Source of the DNA: FEN-1297 sp963710735
Lineage (GTDB): Bacteria > Bacteroidota > Ignavibacteria > Ignavibacteriales > Ignavibacteriaceae
Reading direction: 5' to 3'
NCBI GenBank assembly: GCA_963710735.1
Contig: CAVQBN010000006.1
Location: 62,001-126,000, forward strand
DNA length: 64,000 nucleotides
The notes below the pieces were generated by a model. It was not told the origin of the DNA, ran no database searches, and was given only the letters and a program-made list of their open reading frames with translations. Of the stretch, positions 53,349-61,888 are shown piece after piece. A program made the position numbers and the translations under genes. The stretch's first letter is position 1. Each line of letters begins with the position of its first letter.

Positions 53349-54953
53349 ATGGCTAAGAATACTAATAACGGAAACGCTAGACAACTTTCAAACTTACATG
53401 AACATCCGTCCTTTAAGTGGTTCGTGCTGGCGAATGTAATGGTTGGAACTTTTATGGCTGTGCTGGATGCAACCATTGTAAATGTCGGTTTACCAAAAAT
53501 GATGGCCGCGTTCGGAACAAGCGTAGATAAAATCGAATGGGTATTGACGGCTTATCTTTTGGTTTTCGCAGTAGTGCTACCCTCATCCGGATGGATTGCT
53601 GATCATTTTGGATATAAAAGGTCATATTTTCTTGGATTACTATTATTTACCTTGGGTTCTTTATTATGCAGTCTTTCTCCTAATGAAAATGTTCTTATTG
53701 CAATGAGAGTTATTCAAGGCGCAGGAGCCGGATTTATTATGCCCGTAGGTATGGCAATTGTTACAAGGGAATTTCCACCGGAACAAAGAGGAATGGCTCT
53801 GGGATTCTGGGGTGTTGCTGCCGCTGCATCAATTTCTCTAGGACCAATGGTAGGCGGATATTTAATAGACAGTTTCAGCTGGCATGCAATGTTCGATGTA
53901 AACGTCCCGGTGGGAATTGTTGCTCTTATTGCCACATTAATAATCTTACGGGAATATAAAACCACACATGCCCGTTCATTTGATTTTGTTGGTTTTATTT
54001 CGATGACATTGTTCCTAACTTCTCTTTTATTAGCATTATCCGATGGAAATGCTGCCTGGAATACCGAAGGCTGGACTTCGAATTTTATTCTATCTTGCTT
54101 TGCATTATCATTCGTTAGCTTTGTAATTTTTATTACTACTGAGTTGACGGTAAAACACCCTATTATTAACCTAAGGATTTTGAAATTCCGGAACTTTGCT
54201 ATGGCTAATATTATGCTTTTTATTTTCGGCCTGGCTTTTTTCGGTAATTCATTCCTTTTACCTATTTACCTTCAGAATTCACTCGGCTATACTGCGCTTC
54301 AAGCAGGCTTAGTATTTTTCCCGGTAGGCATTATTCAGGCTGTAATGTCACCAGTGGCCGGCTGGATGACTGATAAATTAAATCCGAAGATTCCGATATT
54401 TATAGGCATTGTGCTAACATTTTTAAGTATGTACCTATATAAAGACTTATCACTCAACTCGGAATACAGCGCAATAATGCTTCCGCTTGTAATCAGAGGA
54501 TTCGGATTGGGATTTATGTTTATACCTTTGAGTACAATTGCATTAAATGATATTCCGAAAAACGAAATGGCTCAGGCAACTGGTTTATTTAATACAATTA
54601 GACAGGTTGGTGGAAGTTTCGGTGTTGCAATTCTTGGTACCTTCTTAACACGGAGGGTTATTTTTCATACACAGATATTTGGGCAAGCAGTAAATCCTAA
54701 TTCCGATATTTTTCAACACACAGTATATGGACTTAAAAACTTTGTACAGAACTCAGTAGGCGGTGCAGGACGCGATGTTGTTATTAGAGCAAAAGCATTA
54801 ATACTTCAGAATGTTGCCGGTCAAGCATTTGTGCAAGGAATAACCGATGATTTCCTTGCAGGTGCAATTCTTACATTATTTATACTAATTCCATTATTCT
54901 TCCTCCGATATCATAAGAATAAGACCGGAGAAAAAATGCAGGCAATGGAATAA
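53349..54953 (+). CDS. DHA2 family MFS drug exporter, EmrB/QacA type, copy 1
   Basis: A 534-residue protein with 14 predicted helices. Typical blocks: VLDATIVNVGLPKMM, the motif A region GWIADHFGYKRSYFLG, and the motif C-like GAGAGFIMPVGMAIVTREFPP with GFWGVAAAASISLGPMVGGYLID. It should export drugs or lipophilic metabolites by proton antiport with the HlyD and TolC gene products. It is the third gene of a four-gene operon. A close paralogue lies at 57970. Confidence 0.92.
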   Translation: MAKNTNNGNARQLSNLHEHPSFKWFVLANVMVGTFMAVLDATIVNVGLPKMMAAFGTSVDKIEWVLTAYLLVFAVVLPSSGWIADHFGYKRSYFLGLLLFTLGSLLCSLSPNENVLIAMRVIQGAGAGFIMPVGMAIVTREFPPEQRGMALGFWGVAAAASISLGPMVGGYLIDSFSWHAMFDVNVPVGIVALIATLIILREYKTTHARSFDFVGFISMTLFLTSLLLALSDGNAAWNTEGWTSNFILSCFALSFVSFVIFITTELTVKHPIINLRILKFRNFAMANIMLFIFGLAFFGNSFLLPIYLQNSLGYTALQAGLVFFPVGIIQAVMSPVAGWMTDKLNPKIPIFIGIVLTFLSMYLYKDLSLNSEYSAIMLPLVIRGFGLGFMFIPLSTIALNDIPKNEMAQATGLFNTIRQVGGSFGVAILGTFLTRRVIFHTQIFGQAVNPNSDIFQHTVYGLKNFVQNSVGGAGRDVVIRAKALILQNVAGQAFVQGITDDFLAGAILTLFILIPLFFLRYHKNKTGEKMQAME

Positions 54954-54980
54954 TTCTACTTTTACAATGGAGCATATAAT

Positions 54981-56285
54981 ATGAAATATAAAATATTATT
55001 CACACTTTTATTTAGTTTACTTATTCTAGTTAGCGGTTACTCGCAGCAATCAATTCAAGATTCACTTACATTGCAGCAAGCGATTAAAATGACACTAACA
55101 AATCAACCTCTCTTAAAACAGGCTGAAGAACAAATAAATGCTGCCGAAGCAAAAATTAAGGAACAGAACAGTTTTAATTATCCAAGAGTAGACGCGAATT
55201 TGTCTTATACTCGAATCGGCCCCATCCCTACTATTCAATTTGGAGGGCTTGGTTTTACTTTAGCCCCTGCTAATAATTACGATGCACACATTACCGCTTC
55301 AGACCTTATTTATGATTTTGGGAAAAGAAATTCACTCTTAGATTTAGCAAAATCTTACAAATTAACTTCTGAAGATAAAGTTAATTTGGTAAAAAATAGT
55401 CTTAGCTATCAAACAATTCAAGCTTTTTACACAATTTTGTTTTTGGGGAAAAGCATAAAAGTTAAGGATGAACAAATCAATACCTTTAAAAAGCATATTG
55501 CTGATGCAAATAAAAAAGTTGAAAGCGGAAGTGCAACTGATTTTGATGTTCTTACCACTGAAGTAAGAGTTGCCGCTGCAGAAAATCAAAAGATAGATTT
55601 AATAAATGCGTTAACTAAAGAGAAAATTTATTTGAAGAGCCTGCTTGGCTGGTCTTCGAATAAAGAATTGAATTTGTCTGGAAATTTTTCAAGAGATACC
55701 TCTTCAATAAGCACTGAATCATTAGTGGAAGAAGCATATCAAAAAAGACCTGAAATGAAATTAGCAAGAGATGCCGAAAACAGCGCCATGGTTTCCAGGC
55801 AAGTTGCTTCAATTACAGATAGACCAACACTTAGTGTATTGGCCAGCTATGGTTTTAAAAATGGTTATGAACCGAATCTCAATGTTCTAAGAGGTAATTG
55901 GGCTGCGGGAATAAATGCTTCAATACCAATCTTTAACGGAAATTTAAAAGACGCAAAAGTAGAAGAAGCCGATGCTAATTTAAAATCTTCATCAGCTAAA
56001 ATTTTAGAATTAGAAAGAACTATTAAAACCCAGGTAGAGCAGGCTGCAACTGATTTAGATGCCAGCAGAGCAAAAATTAAAACTACTGAAGTCCAGGTAA
56101 AGCATGCAAAAGATGCAGTATCACGAGCAGAAGTCAGGTATCGTGACGGGGTAATTACAAATCTGGATTTGATAGATGCGGAAACTTCGCTTTCTGAAGC
56201 CGAACTTCTCAGCTTAAGAGTATCGTACGAAAATGTGATTAATATGTATTCGCTGAAAGAGGCTATTGGAGAAATGATAAGATAA
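54981..56285 (+). CDS. TolC-family outer membrane efflux protein
   Basis: A 434-residue protein with a signal peptide (about 1-22, cleaved near SGYSQ). Two repeats each have a coiled-coil helical pair and an outer-membrane beta hairpin; visible landmarks are LTLQQAIKMTLTNQPLLKQAEEQI near the N-terminus, GKRNSLLDLA, and in the second half DAKVEEADANLKSSSAKILELERTIKTQVEQAATDL and RYRDGVITNLDLIDAETSLSEAE. It completes the HlyD-EmrB-TolC tripartite system, 27 bases after emrB. Confidence 0.92.
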   Translation: MKYKILFTLLFSLLILVSGYSQQSIQDSLTLQQAIKMTLTNQPLLKQAEEQINAAEAKIKEQNSFNYPRVDANLSYTRIGPIPTIQFGGLGFTLAPANNYDAHITASDLIYDFGKRNSLLDLAKSYKLTSEDKVNLVKNSLSYQTIQAFYTILFLGKSIKVKDEQINTFKKHIADANKKVESGSATDFDVLTTEVRVAAAENQKIDLINALTKEKIYLKSLLGWSSNKELNLSGNFSRDTSSISTESLVEEAYQKRPEMKLARDAENSAMVSRQVASITDRPTLSVLASYGFKNGYEPNLNVLRGNWAAGINASIPIFNGNLKDAKVEEADANLKSSSAKILELERTIKTQVEQAATDLDASRAKIKTTEVQVKHAKDAVSRAEVRYRDGVITNLDLIDAETSLSEAELLSLRVSYENVINMYSLKEAIGEMIR

Positions 56286-56348
56286 CTTTTTTCAGATAAA
56301 GGCAGAAAGCATAATACCCGGAAAATTATTTGAAAAAGATGTTCAAGA

Positions 56349-57692
56349 ATGGCTAATGGAAAAAACGGATCGACTGGAAATTTATTAGGACGCTTTAATG
56401 CGTTTAGAGCTTTAAATCATAAAAATTTCAGACTCTATTTTGGTGGACAGGGAATTTCAGTTATAGGTACATGGGTTCAGCGTATTGCTTTAACATGGCT
56501 TGTGTACCGTTTAACTAATTCTGCTTTTTTATTAGGTCTAGTCGGATTCTCAGGTCAAATTCCTCTTTTAATTGTTACCCCATTTGCAGGTGTATTAGCA
56601 GACCGTTTAGATAAACATAAAATTCTGCTTTACACTCAAGCGCTTTCCATGATTCAAGCTTTCGTACTTGCTGCTTTAGTATTATCAAACACAATTCAGG
56701 TTTGGGAAATTATTACGCTTAGTGTTATTCTTGGCGTGTTTGATGCCCTAGATATGCCGACTAGACAATCCTTTATGGTTGAAATGGTTGGTAACAACCG
56801 TGAAGATTTAAGTAATGCTATTGCTCTAAACTCAAGTATGGTTAATTCAGCTAGGCTTATCGGGCCTGCAATTGCCGGAATTTTAATTTCCTTATTCGGG
56901 GAAGGTTGGTGCTTCCTCCTAAATGCGATAAGTTATGTTGCTGTAATTGTTTCGCTTTTAAAAATGAACATCGATTACAAACCTGCAAAATCCAAAAAGA
57001 AAGAAACTTTTAAAGAACTGAAGGAAGGACTTCAATATGCATTCGGTTTTGCACCGATAAAAACTATACTCATTCTTCTTGCTATTGTAAGCTTTATGGG
57101 AACACCTATTAGAATATTAGCTCCGGTTTTTGTTAAACAATTTTTCCACGGCGGAGCTGCCCTTTTTGGGTTTTTAATGGGAGCCTCTGGACTTGGTGCT
57201 CTAACTGGTGCAATAATATTAATGAACAGAAAAAGTGTACTAGGGCTTGGTAAATTAATAACATATTCTGTATTTGCTTTTGGTATTGGACTAATTGCCT
57301 TTGCACTTTCGCATGTTCTAGTACTATCACTAATTTTTATGTTTATTACCGGCATCGGAATGATGATTCAACTTGCCGGAAGCAATACTATGCTGCAGAC
57401 AATTGTAGACAATGATAAACGAGGGAGAGTAATGAGCCTTTATGCAATGTCTTTCCGTGGTATTGCTCCATTTGGGAGCTTACTTGCCGGTGCGGCAGCG
57501 GGCTTAATTGGTGCATCATTAACTTTAATTATAGGCGGATTTTTCTGCCTGATCGGTGCAATCTATTTTTTCATTAATCTTCCAAAGATGCGAACACTAA
57601 TTAGGCCCATTTATATGAAACTCGGGATTATTCCAGAGTCATTACAAGGTGTTGGCACCGCAACACAATTATCTTTTGAAGAAAAAGACTAA
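56349..57692 (+). CDS. MFS transporter, EntS/MFS_3-like
   Basis: A 447-residue 12-helix transporter with the N-terminal signature FRALNHKNFRLYFGGQGISVIGTWVQRIALTWLVYRLTNSAFLLGLVGF, GVLADRLDKHKILL (motif A) and LDMPTRQSFMVEMV. This set is typical of the MFS_3/enterobactin exporter-like group. It follows the tolC gene by 63 bases on the same strand and is probably part of the efflux cluster. Substrate unknown. Confidence 0.9.
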   Translation: MANGKNGSTGNLLGRFNAFRALNHKNFRLYFGGQGISVIGTWVQRIALTWLVYRLTNSAFLLGLVGFSGQIPLLIVTPFAGVLADRLDKHKILLYTQALSMIQAFVLAALVLSNTIQVWEIITLSVILGVFDALDMPTRQSFMVEMVGNNREDLSNAIALNSSMVNSARLIGPAIAGILISLFGEGWCFLLNAISYVAVIVSLLKMNIDYKPAKSKKKETFKELKEGLQYAFGFAPIKTILILLAIVSFMGTPIRILAPVFVKQFFHGGAALFGFLMGASGLGALTGAIILMNRKSVLGLGKLITYSVFAFGIGLIAFALSHVLVLSLIFMFITGIGMMIQLAGSNTMLQTIVDNDKRGRVMSLYAMSFRGIAPFGSLLAGAAAGLIGASLTLIIGGFFCLIGAIYFFINLPKMRTLIRPIYMKLGIIPESLQGVGTATQLSFEEKD

Positions 57693-57969
57693 GCCGGTTT
57701 TACATTTTATGCTTTATTATACTTAGTGAGAATTATTATGCAATTTTATTTTAAGGTTTCGTATTACTGAAAAGATTTTCAGCATTTTTAAAGAAGAAGA
57801 TTTTCTCTCAGTGACCCTTCTCACCCACGCCTCCAGTTAACGGAGGTCTATCACTTACAATTAGACCTTCGCTTGCATTGAAGAGACGCTTTGCCTAATT
57901 TCTTTCGAAGTGTGCAAGGGCCAAAGCCAAGAGTTTTTATTAAAAAAATTTCTAATAGAAAAATAAATC
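57693..57969. promoter_or_regulatory. leader region with overlapping alternative hairpins before second EmrB gene
   Basis: CCTCC (57830-57834) can pair with GGAGG (57842-57846), while AGGTCTA (57844-57850) pairs perfectly with TAGACCT (57862-57868). The two stems share bases 57844-57846, so only one can form at a time. No T-run follows, and I see no known riboswitch. Confidence 0.35.
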
Positions 57970-59568
57970 ATGTCAAATAATTTAAATAACGGCACTTTCT
58001 CTTTAACGAATTTACCCGAACGTTCTTATTATAAATGGCTTGTTCTCGCAGTAGTCATGATTGGTACGTTTATATCAGTGCTCGATGCTTCCATCGTAAA
58101 TGTAGCAATGCCTAAAATGATGGCTTCATTCAGTGTAAGTGTGGATAAAATAGAATGGGTACTAACTGTTTATCTGCTAATTCGCTCGGTTATTTTCCCT
58201 ACATCTGGGTGGATAGCGGATAATTTCGGATACAAAAAAGCATACAACTTGGGATTGATTCTTTTTACTGTCGGATCTTTATTTTGCAGCCTTGCTTCAA
58301 ATGAAAATATGCTGATTTTTTTCAGAATCATTCAAGGTGCTGGTGGAGGTTTGATTATGCCGATTGGAATGGCAATTATAACGAGAGAATTCCCGCCGGA
58401 ACAGAGAGGGTTTGCACTGGGATTTTGGGGAATTGCTGCGGCAGCATCCATTTCACTAGGCCCTATGTTTGGTGGTTATCTAATTGATAAATTTGATTGG
58501 AATGCAATCTTTGATATTAATGTTCCTATAGGTGCAATTGGTGTTGCAGCTTCATGGATGATTCTAAAGGAATATAAAAATCCGAGAAAAGGTAAATTTG
58601 ATACTTTGGGTCTTATAAGCATGACAACATTTCTTGTCTCTCTTTTATTGGCTCTATCAGATGGGAATTCCGCTTGGAATACAGGAGGCTGGACTTCCAA
58701 TTTTATTTTGACTTGCTTTTTTATTGCATTTATTAGTTTTGTTGTTTTTCTATCTAGAGAACTATCGGTTAAAAATCCAATTTTAGATTTAAGAATATTA
58801 AAGAATCGTAATTTCGGTTTATCTAATATAATGTTCTTTATTTTTGGTTTAGCATTTTTCGGTAACTCATTCCTTTTACCTATTTACCTTCAAAATTCTC
58901 TAAGTTACACTGCACTCCAGGCAGGACTCGTATTTTTCCCTGTCGGAATTATTCAAGCTATTATGTCTCCGATTGCCGGAAAGATGACCGATAAATTGAA
59001 TCCGAAAATTCCTATTTCAATCGGAATTATCTTAACATTTTTCAGCATGTATTTATATAAGGATCTTTCTCTTACTACCGAATACGGAGGTATTTTGCTT
59101 CCGCTTATAATCAGAGGATTCGGGCTTGGTTTTATGTTTATACCCTTAAGCACAATTGCGGTAAACAATATCCCTAAAGAAAAAATGGCGCAGGCTACCG
59201 GATTGTTCAATACAATACGTCAGGTAGGCGGCAGCTTTGGCGTTGCAATTTTAGGAACTTTACTAACACGCAGAGTTATTTTTCATTCGGCAATATACAG
59301 TCAGTCAGTTAATAAAAATTCCGCAGCATACAAACATTTACAGTATGGGTTGAAACATTTCGTTCAGCAATCTTTAGGCGGTGCCGGCAGCCAGGTTGCA
59401 ACCAGAGCAAAGATATTGATTGCGCAAAATTTAACTAATCAGGCATTTGTAAGGGGAATTGCTGATGATTTTTTAGCAGGCGCAGCAATTACAATTCTGA
59501 TAATAATCCCGCTTTTCTTCTTAAAATACAAGAAGAAAGTTGCTAAGAGAGTTGAAGTTTCAGAATAG
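57970..59568 (+). CDS. DHA2 family MFS drug exporter, EmrB/QacA type, copy 2
   Basis: A 532-residue 14-helix transporter, paralogous to the one at 53349 along its length: VLDASIVNVAMPKMM, GWIADNFGYKKAYNLG, GAGGGLIMPIGMAIITREFPP, GFWGIAAAASISLGPMFGGYLID and a near-identical central segment FFIFGLAFFGNSFLLPIYLQNS. It has no adjacent HlyD or TolC gene of its own, so it may share the partners encoded upstream, giving the pump an alternative specificity. It lies 277 bases after the previous MFS gene. Confidence 0.92.
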   Translation: MSNNLNNGTFSLTNLPERSYYKWLVLAVVMIGTFISVLDASIVNVAMPKMMASFSVSVDKIEWVLTVYLLIRSVIFPTSGWIADNFGYKKAYNLGLILFTVGSLFCSLASNENMLIFFRIIQGAGGGLIMPIGMAIITREFPPEQRGFALGFWGIAAAASISLGPMFGGYLIDKFDWNAIFDINVPIGAIGVAASWMILKEYKNPRKGKFDTLGLISMTTFLVSLLLALSDGNSAWNTGGWTSNFILTCFFIAFISFVVFLSRELSVKNPILDLRILKNRNFGLSNIMFFIFGLAFFGNSFLLPIYLQNSLSYTALQAGLVFFPVGIIQAIMSPIAGKMTDKLNPKIPISIGIILTFFSMYLYKDLSLTTEYGGILLPLIIRGFGLGFMFIPLSTIAVNNIPKEKMAQATGLFNTIRQVGGSFGVAILGTLLTRRVIFHSAIYSQSVNKNSAAYKHLQYGLKHFVQQSLGGAGSQVATRAKILIAQNLTNQAFVRGIADDFLAGAAITILIIIPLFFLKYKKKVAKRVEVSE

Positions 59569-59680
59569 TATTCTTTTCCAAAATAATATTTTTCAACTAA
59601 TCTTGTATTCTAAAAATTGGATGGAATTTAATTCCGAGAAAATATAAAACAATAAATTTATTTGTATAAAAATTAAAAAA

Positions 59681-59712
59681 GGCGTATTCAATTATAAGAC
59701 AAAGAATACGCC
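59681..59712. terminator. terminator between second EmrB and NTF2-like gene
   Basis: GGCGTATTC (59681-59689) pairs with GAATACGCC (59704-59712). On the minus strand the stem is followed by TTTTTTAATTTTT, a good T-run, so it ends the NTF2-like gene; it may also stop the plus-strand efflux cluster. Confidence 0.8.
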
Positions 59713-59732
59713 ATTATAAAATTAAATTTATT

Positions 59733-60176
59733 TTATTTTTTATTTAATTCAAGTGTTGTTACTTCGCTAGCTACTTTCCAGCTACCATTATCTTTAACTA
59801 ATGTAAAGAAACCTGTTTGTTTTAATCTTGCATCTGTAATATTCACCTTTGCAATAGCAGTATTACCATCGGTATCAACTGAATTAATCGTAACATTTCT
59901 TACCCAACCGCCTTTTTGTCCGTTTTTAACTAAGTTAATAAATTGATCTCCAGAGTAGTGATCTAAAGTATTTGTAATATTGTTCAAAGTAATAACTGAA
60001 CCGGTATTTAGTAAAGCTTTTGATAAATTGTCAGCATTTCTACTATCAACACTTTTTACATAATTAGTTATTGTTTGTTCAATATCGGTTTTATCTTCCT
60101 TTAACATATTAGCTGCAAAAAGAGAGACTGATATTAATAGAACTGAAAGGACAGTTAAAAATTTAGTTGCTTTCAT
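59733..60176 (-). CDS. exported NTF2/SnoaL-like protein
   Basis: The start is ATG 60176, six bases after AGGTGA; the frame extends further upstream but has no ribosome site there. The 147-residue product has a signal peptide (about 1-20) and an NTF2-like fold: DIEQTITNYVKSVDSRNADNLSKALL, then the beta strands GDQFINLV, TAIAKVNITD and FFTLVKDNGSWKVASEV. This group includes lumazine-binding-like and DUF4440 proteins. Function not known; often stress-related. Confidence 0.75.
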   Translation of the reverse strand: MKATKFLTVLSVLLISVSLFAANMLKEDKTDIEQTITNYVKSVDSRNADNLSKALLNTGSVITLNNITNTLDHYSGDQFINLVKNGQKGGWVRNVTINSVDTDGNTAIAKVNITDARLKQTGFFTLVKDNGSWKVASEVTTLELNKK

Positions 60177-60567
60177 AATTTCACCTATTTTTATTTGGTA
60201 TTTTGTAGAATAAAGAACATACCTTGTGGGTATTAAGCTTAGACACAAAATTATCGTTTTTTTTACTATTTGAGTTAAAAAAATTAATAACGGACAAATA
60301 GTTACATAAACGGTATTATTTGTACATCAAATTTACGAAAACTTTATGAACGGTAAAAAAAATTGATGTGCTAAACTATTAAATGTGATAATCTATTCCG
60401 TTTGGTTTTGAATTTAACAAACTAAGAATGTATATTCCTATTAAGGAATAAGTTAATTCATTAACACCTTAAACCATCCGGCATTTTTTCAGCGGCTTAA
60501 GATGTATGGTGCAAAACCGAATTTCGGTTTAAGTAAAGTTATAATCCATACAAAAAAGGGATAAGCC
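60177..60567. other. intergenic region before GYD gene
   Basis: About 390 AT-rich bases between divergent genes. The only structure I see is the dyad AAACCGA-ATT-TCGGTTT at 60514-60530, about 40 bases upstream of the GYD start, which could be an operator. Confidence 0.45.
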
Positions 60568-60888
60568 ATGAAAACATTTATATTGATGACAAAACTATCT
60601 CCCGATGTTGCCAGACAACTACAAAACAGAGCCAAACTAGGGCGAACCTGGCTTGATCAAGTAAAAAAGAAATGTCCCCAGGTTAAATTTATTGCACATT
60701 ACGCTCTTTTAGGGCCATACGATTTTCTCGATATTTATGAAGCACCGGACGAAGAAACTGCTGCAAAAGTTTCAATGATCAGCATGTCTAACGGGGCTTT
60801 TCAAGCAGAGAGTTTGACGGCAATACCATACAAACGTTTTCTCGAATTAACTAAGGAAGTTGAAGAGAAAGTAAATATTCTCGTTTAA
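60568..60888 (+). CDS. GYD domain protein
   Basis: A 106-residue protein of the GYD family: TFILMTKLSPDVARQLQNRAKLGRTWL and the LLGPYDFLDIYEAPDEETAAKVSMI block where the family name motif appears as GPYD. Ferredoxin-like alpha-beta fold expected, possibly a dimer with AsnC/Lrp ligand-binding-like topology. Function unknown. A Shine-Dalgarno-like AAGGGAT is upstream. Single gene. Confidence 0.85.
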   Translation: MKTFILMTKLSPDVARQLQNRAKLGRTWLDQVKKKCPQVKFIAHYALLGPYDFLDIYEAPDEETAAKVSMISMSNGAFQAESLTAIPYKRFLELTKEVEEKVNILV

Positions 60889-61059
60889 TTGCTTTATTAA
60901 TTTAATAGTTACCTATTGTTAGATCCTTTTTTACGATTGACAGAATATTTTGAGATTTATCCGTTGCTTTTAAGACTTAAATATCCTTTGGAATATTTAT
61001 TTAGTCAAGTTGAGATCTCTAATTAAAAGATATTACATTCATATTTAATGGAGGTTACC

Positions 61060-61533
61060 ATGCCGATTCAAAAACTAAAAGAATACCTGGATAGCAATAA
61101 AATAAAATACATTACCGTAAAACATTCGTCCGCTTACACCGCACAAGAAGTTGCGGCATCAGCACACATTCCTGGTAAAGGACTTGCAAAATCCGTTCTA
61201 ATAAAAATTGAAGGTAAAATGGCAATGGCTGTTTTACCTGCTTCAGATAAAGTCGATTTCGATCTTCTTAAGGCTGTTATGAGTGAAGAAAACGTTAGGC
61301 TGGCATACGAACAAGAGTTTATGGATAAGTTTCCTGATTGTGAAGTTGGTGCTATGCCGCCATTTGGAAATATATACGGACTTGAAGTGTATGTATCAAA
61401 AAGCCTAACTGAAAATGATGAGATTGCTTTTAATGCATGCTCACATTCAGAAATATTAAAAATGTCTTATAAGGATTTTGAAAAATTAGTAAAACCAAAA
61501 ATTTTGGATTTCTCATTTCAATCAATGCTTTGA
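61060..61533 (+). CDS. YbaK/aminoacyl-tRNA deacylase-type protein
   Basis: Start is ATG 61060, preceded by GGAGGT. The 157-residue protein has the YbaK/ProX fold: IKYITVKHSSAYTAQEVAASAHIPGKGLAKSVLIKIEG, VLPASDKVDFDLLKAV and the GAMPPFGNIYGLEVYVSKSL segment. Family members hydrolyse mischarged tRNAs such as Cys- or Ala-tRNAPro; several stand-alone members bind in trans. The specificity here cannot be read from the sequence. Confidence 0.88.
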   Translation: MPIQKLKEYLDSNKIKYITVKHSSAYTAQEVAASAHIPGKGLAKSVLIKIEGKMAMAVLPASDKVDFDLLKAVMSEENVRLAYEQEFMDKFPDCEVGAMPPFGNIYGLEVYVSKSLTENDEIAFNACSHSEILKMSYKDFEKLVKPKILDFSFQSML

Positions 61534-61888
61534 TTTGGACAAACTATTTAATTTCAACGTCTTTTAAATTTGCTGATCACATTCGAATGATTGGTATGGA
61601 ATAATTTGGTTAATTTTTATCATTTTGAAATATATTTTTATTTCTGCAATTGTTGAACCAAATAATTAAGGCTTTACTTTAATAAATTTTTTAAGTTTTA
61701 ACATCCTTCCTATAAAAGAATCCAATTCTTTATTTTCCAGCAATTATGTTAAACAGAATATTTTATTTAACCATTCCTCACATTTTCATTAATAATCTCA
61801 TAAAATTTATATATTTTTGTGTTTTTATGAATAAACAGTGTACTTTTTAATCAAAAATACTTATTAACAATAAATTCAGGTGTTCAAA
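61534..61888. other. intergenic region before M13 peptidase
   Basis: About 355 AT-rich bases without a supported gene, hairpin or repeat. AGGTG (61878-61882) is the ribosome site of the following gene. Confidence 0.5.
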
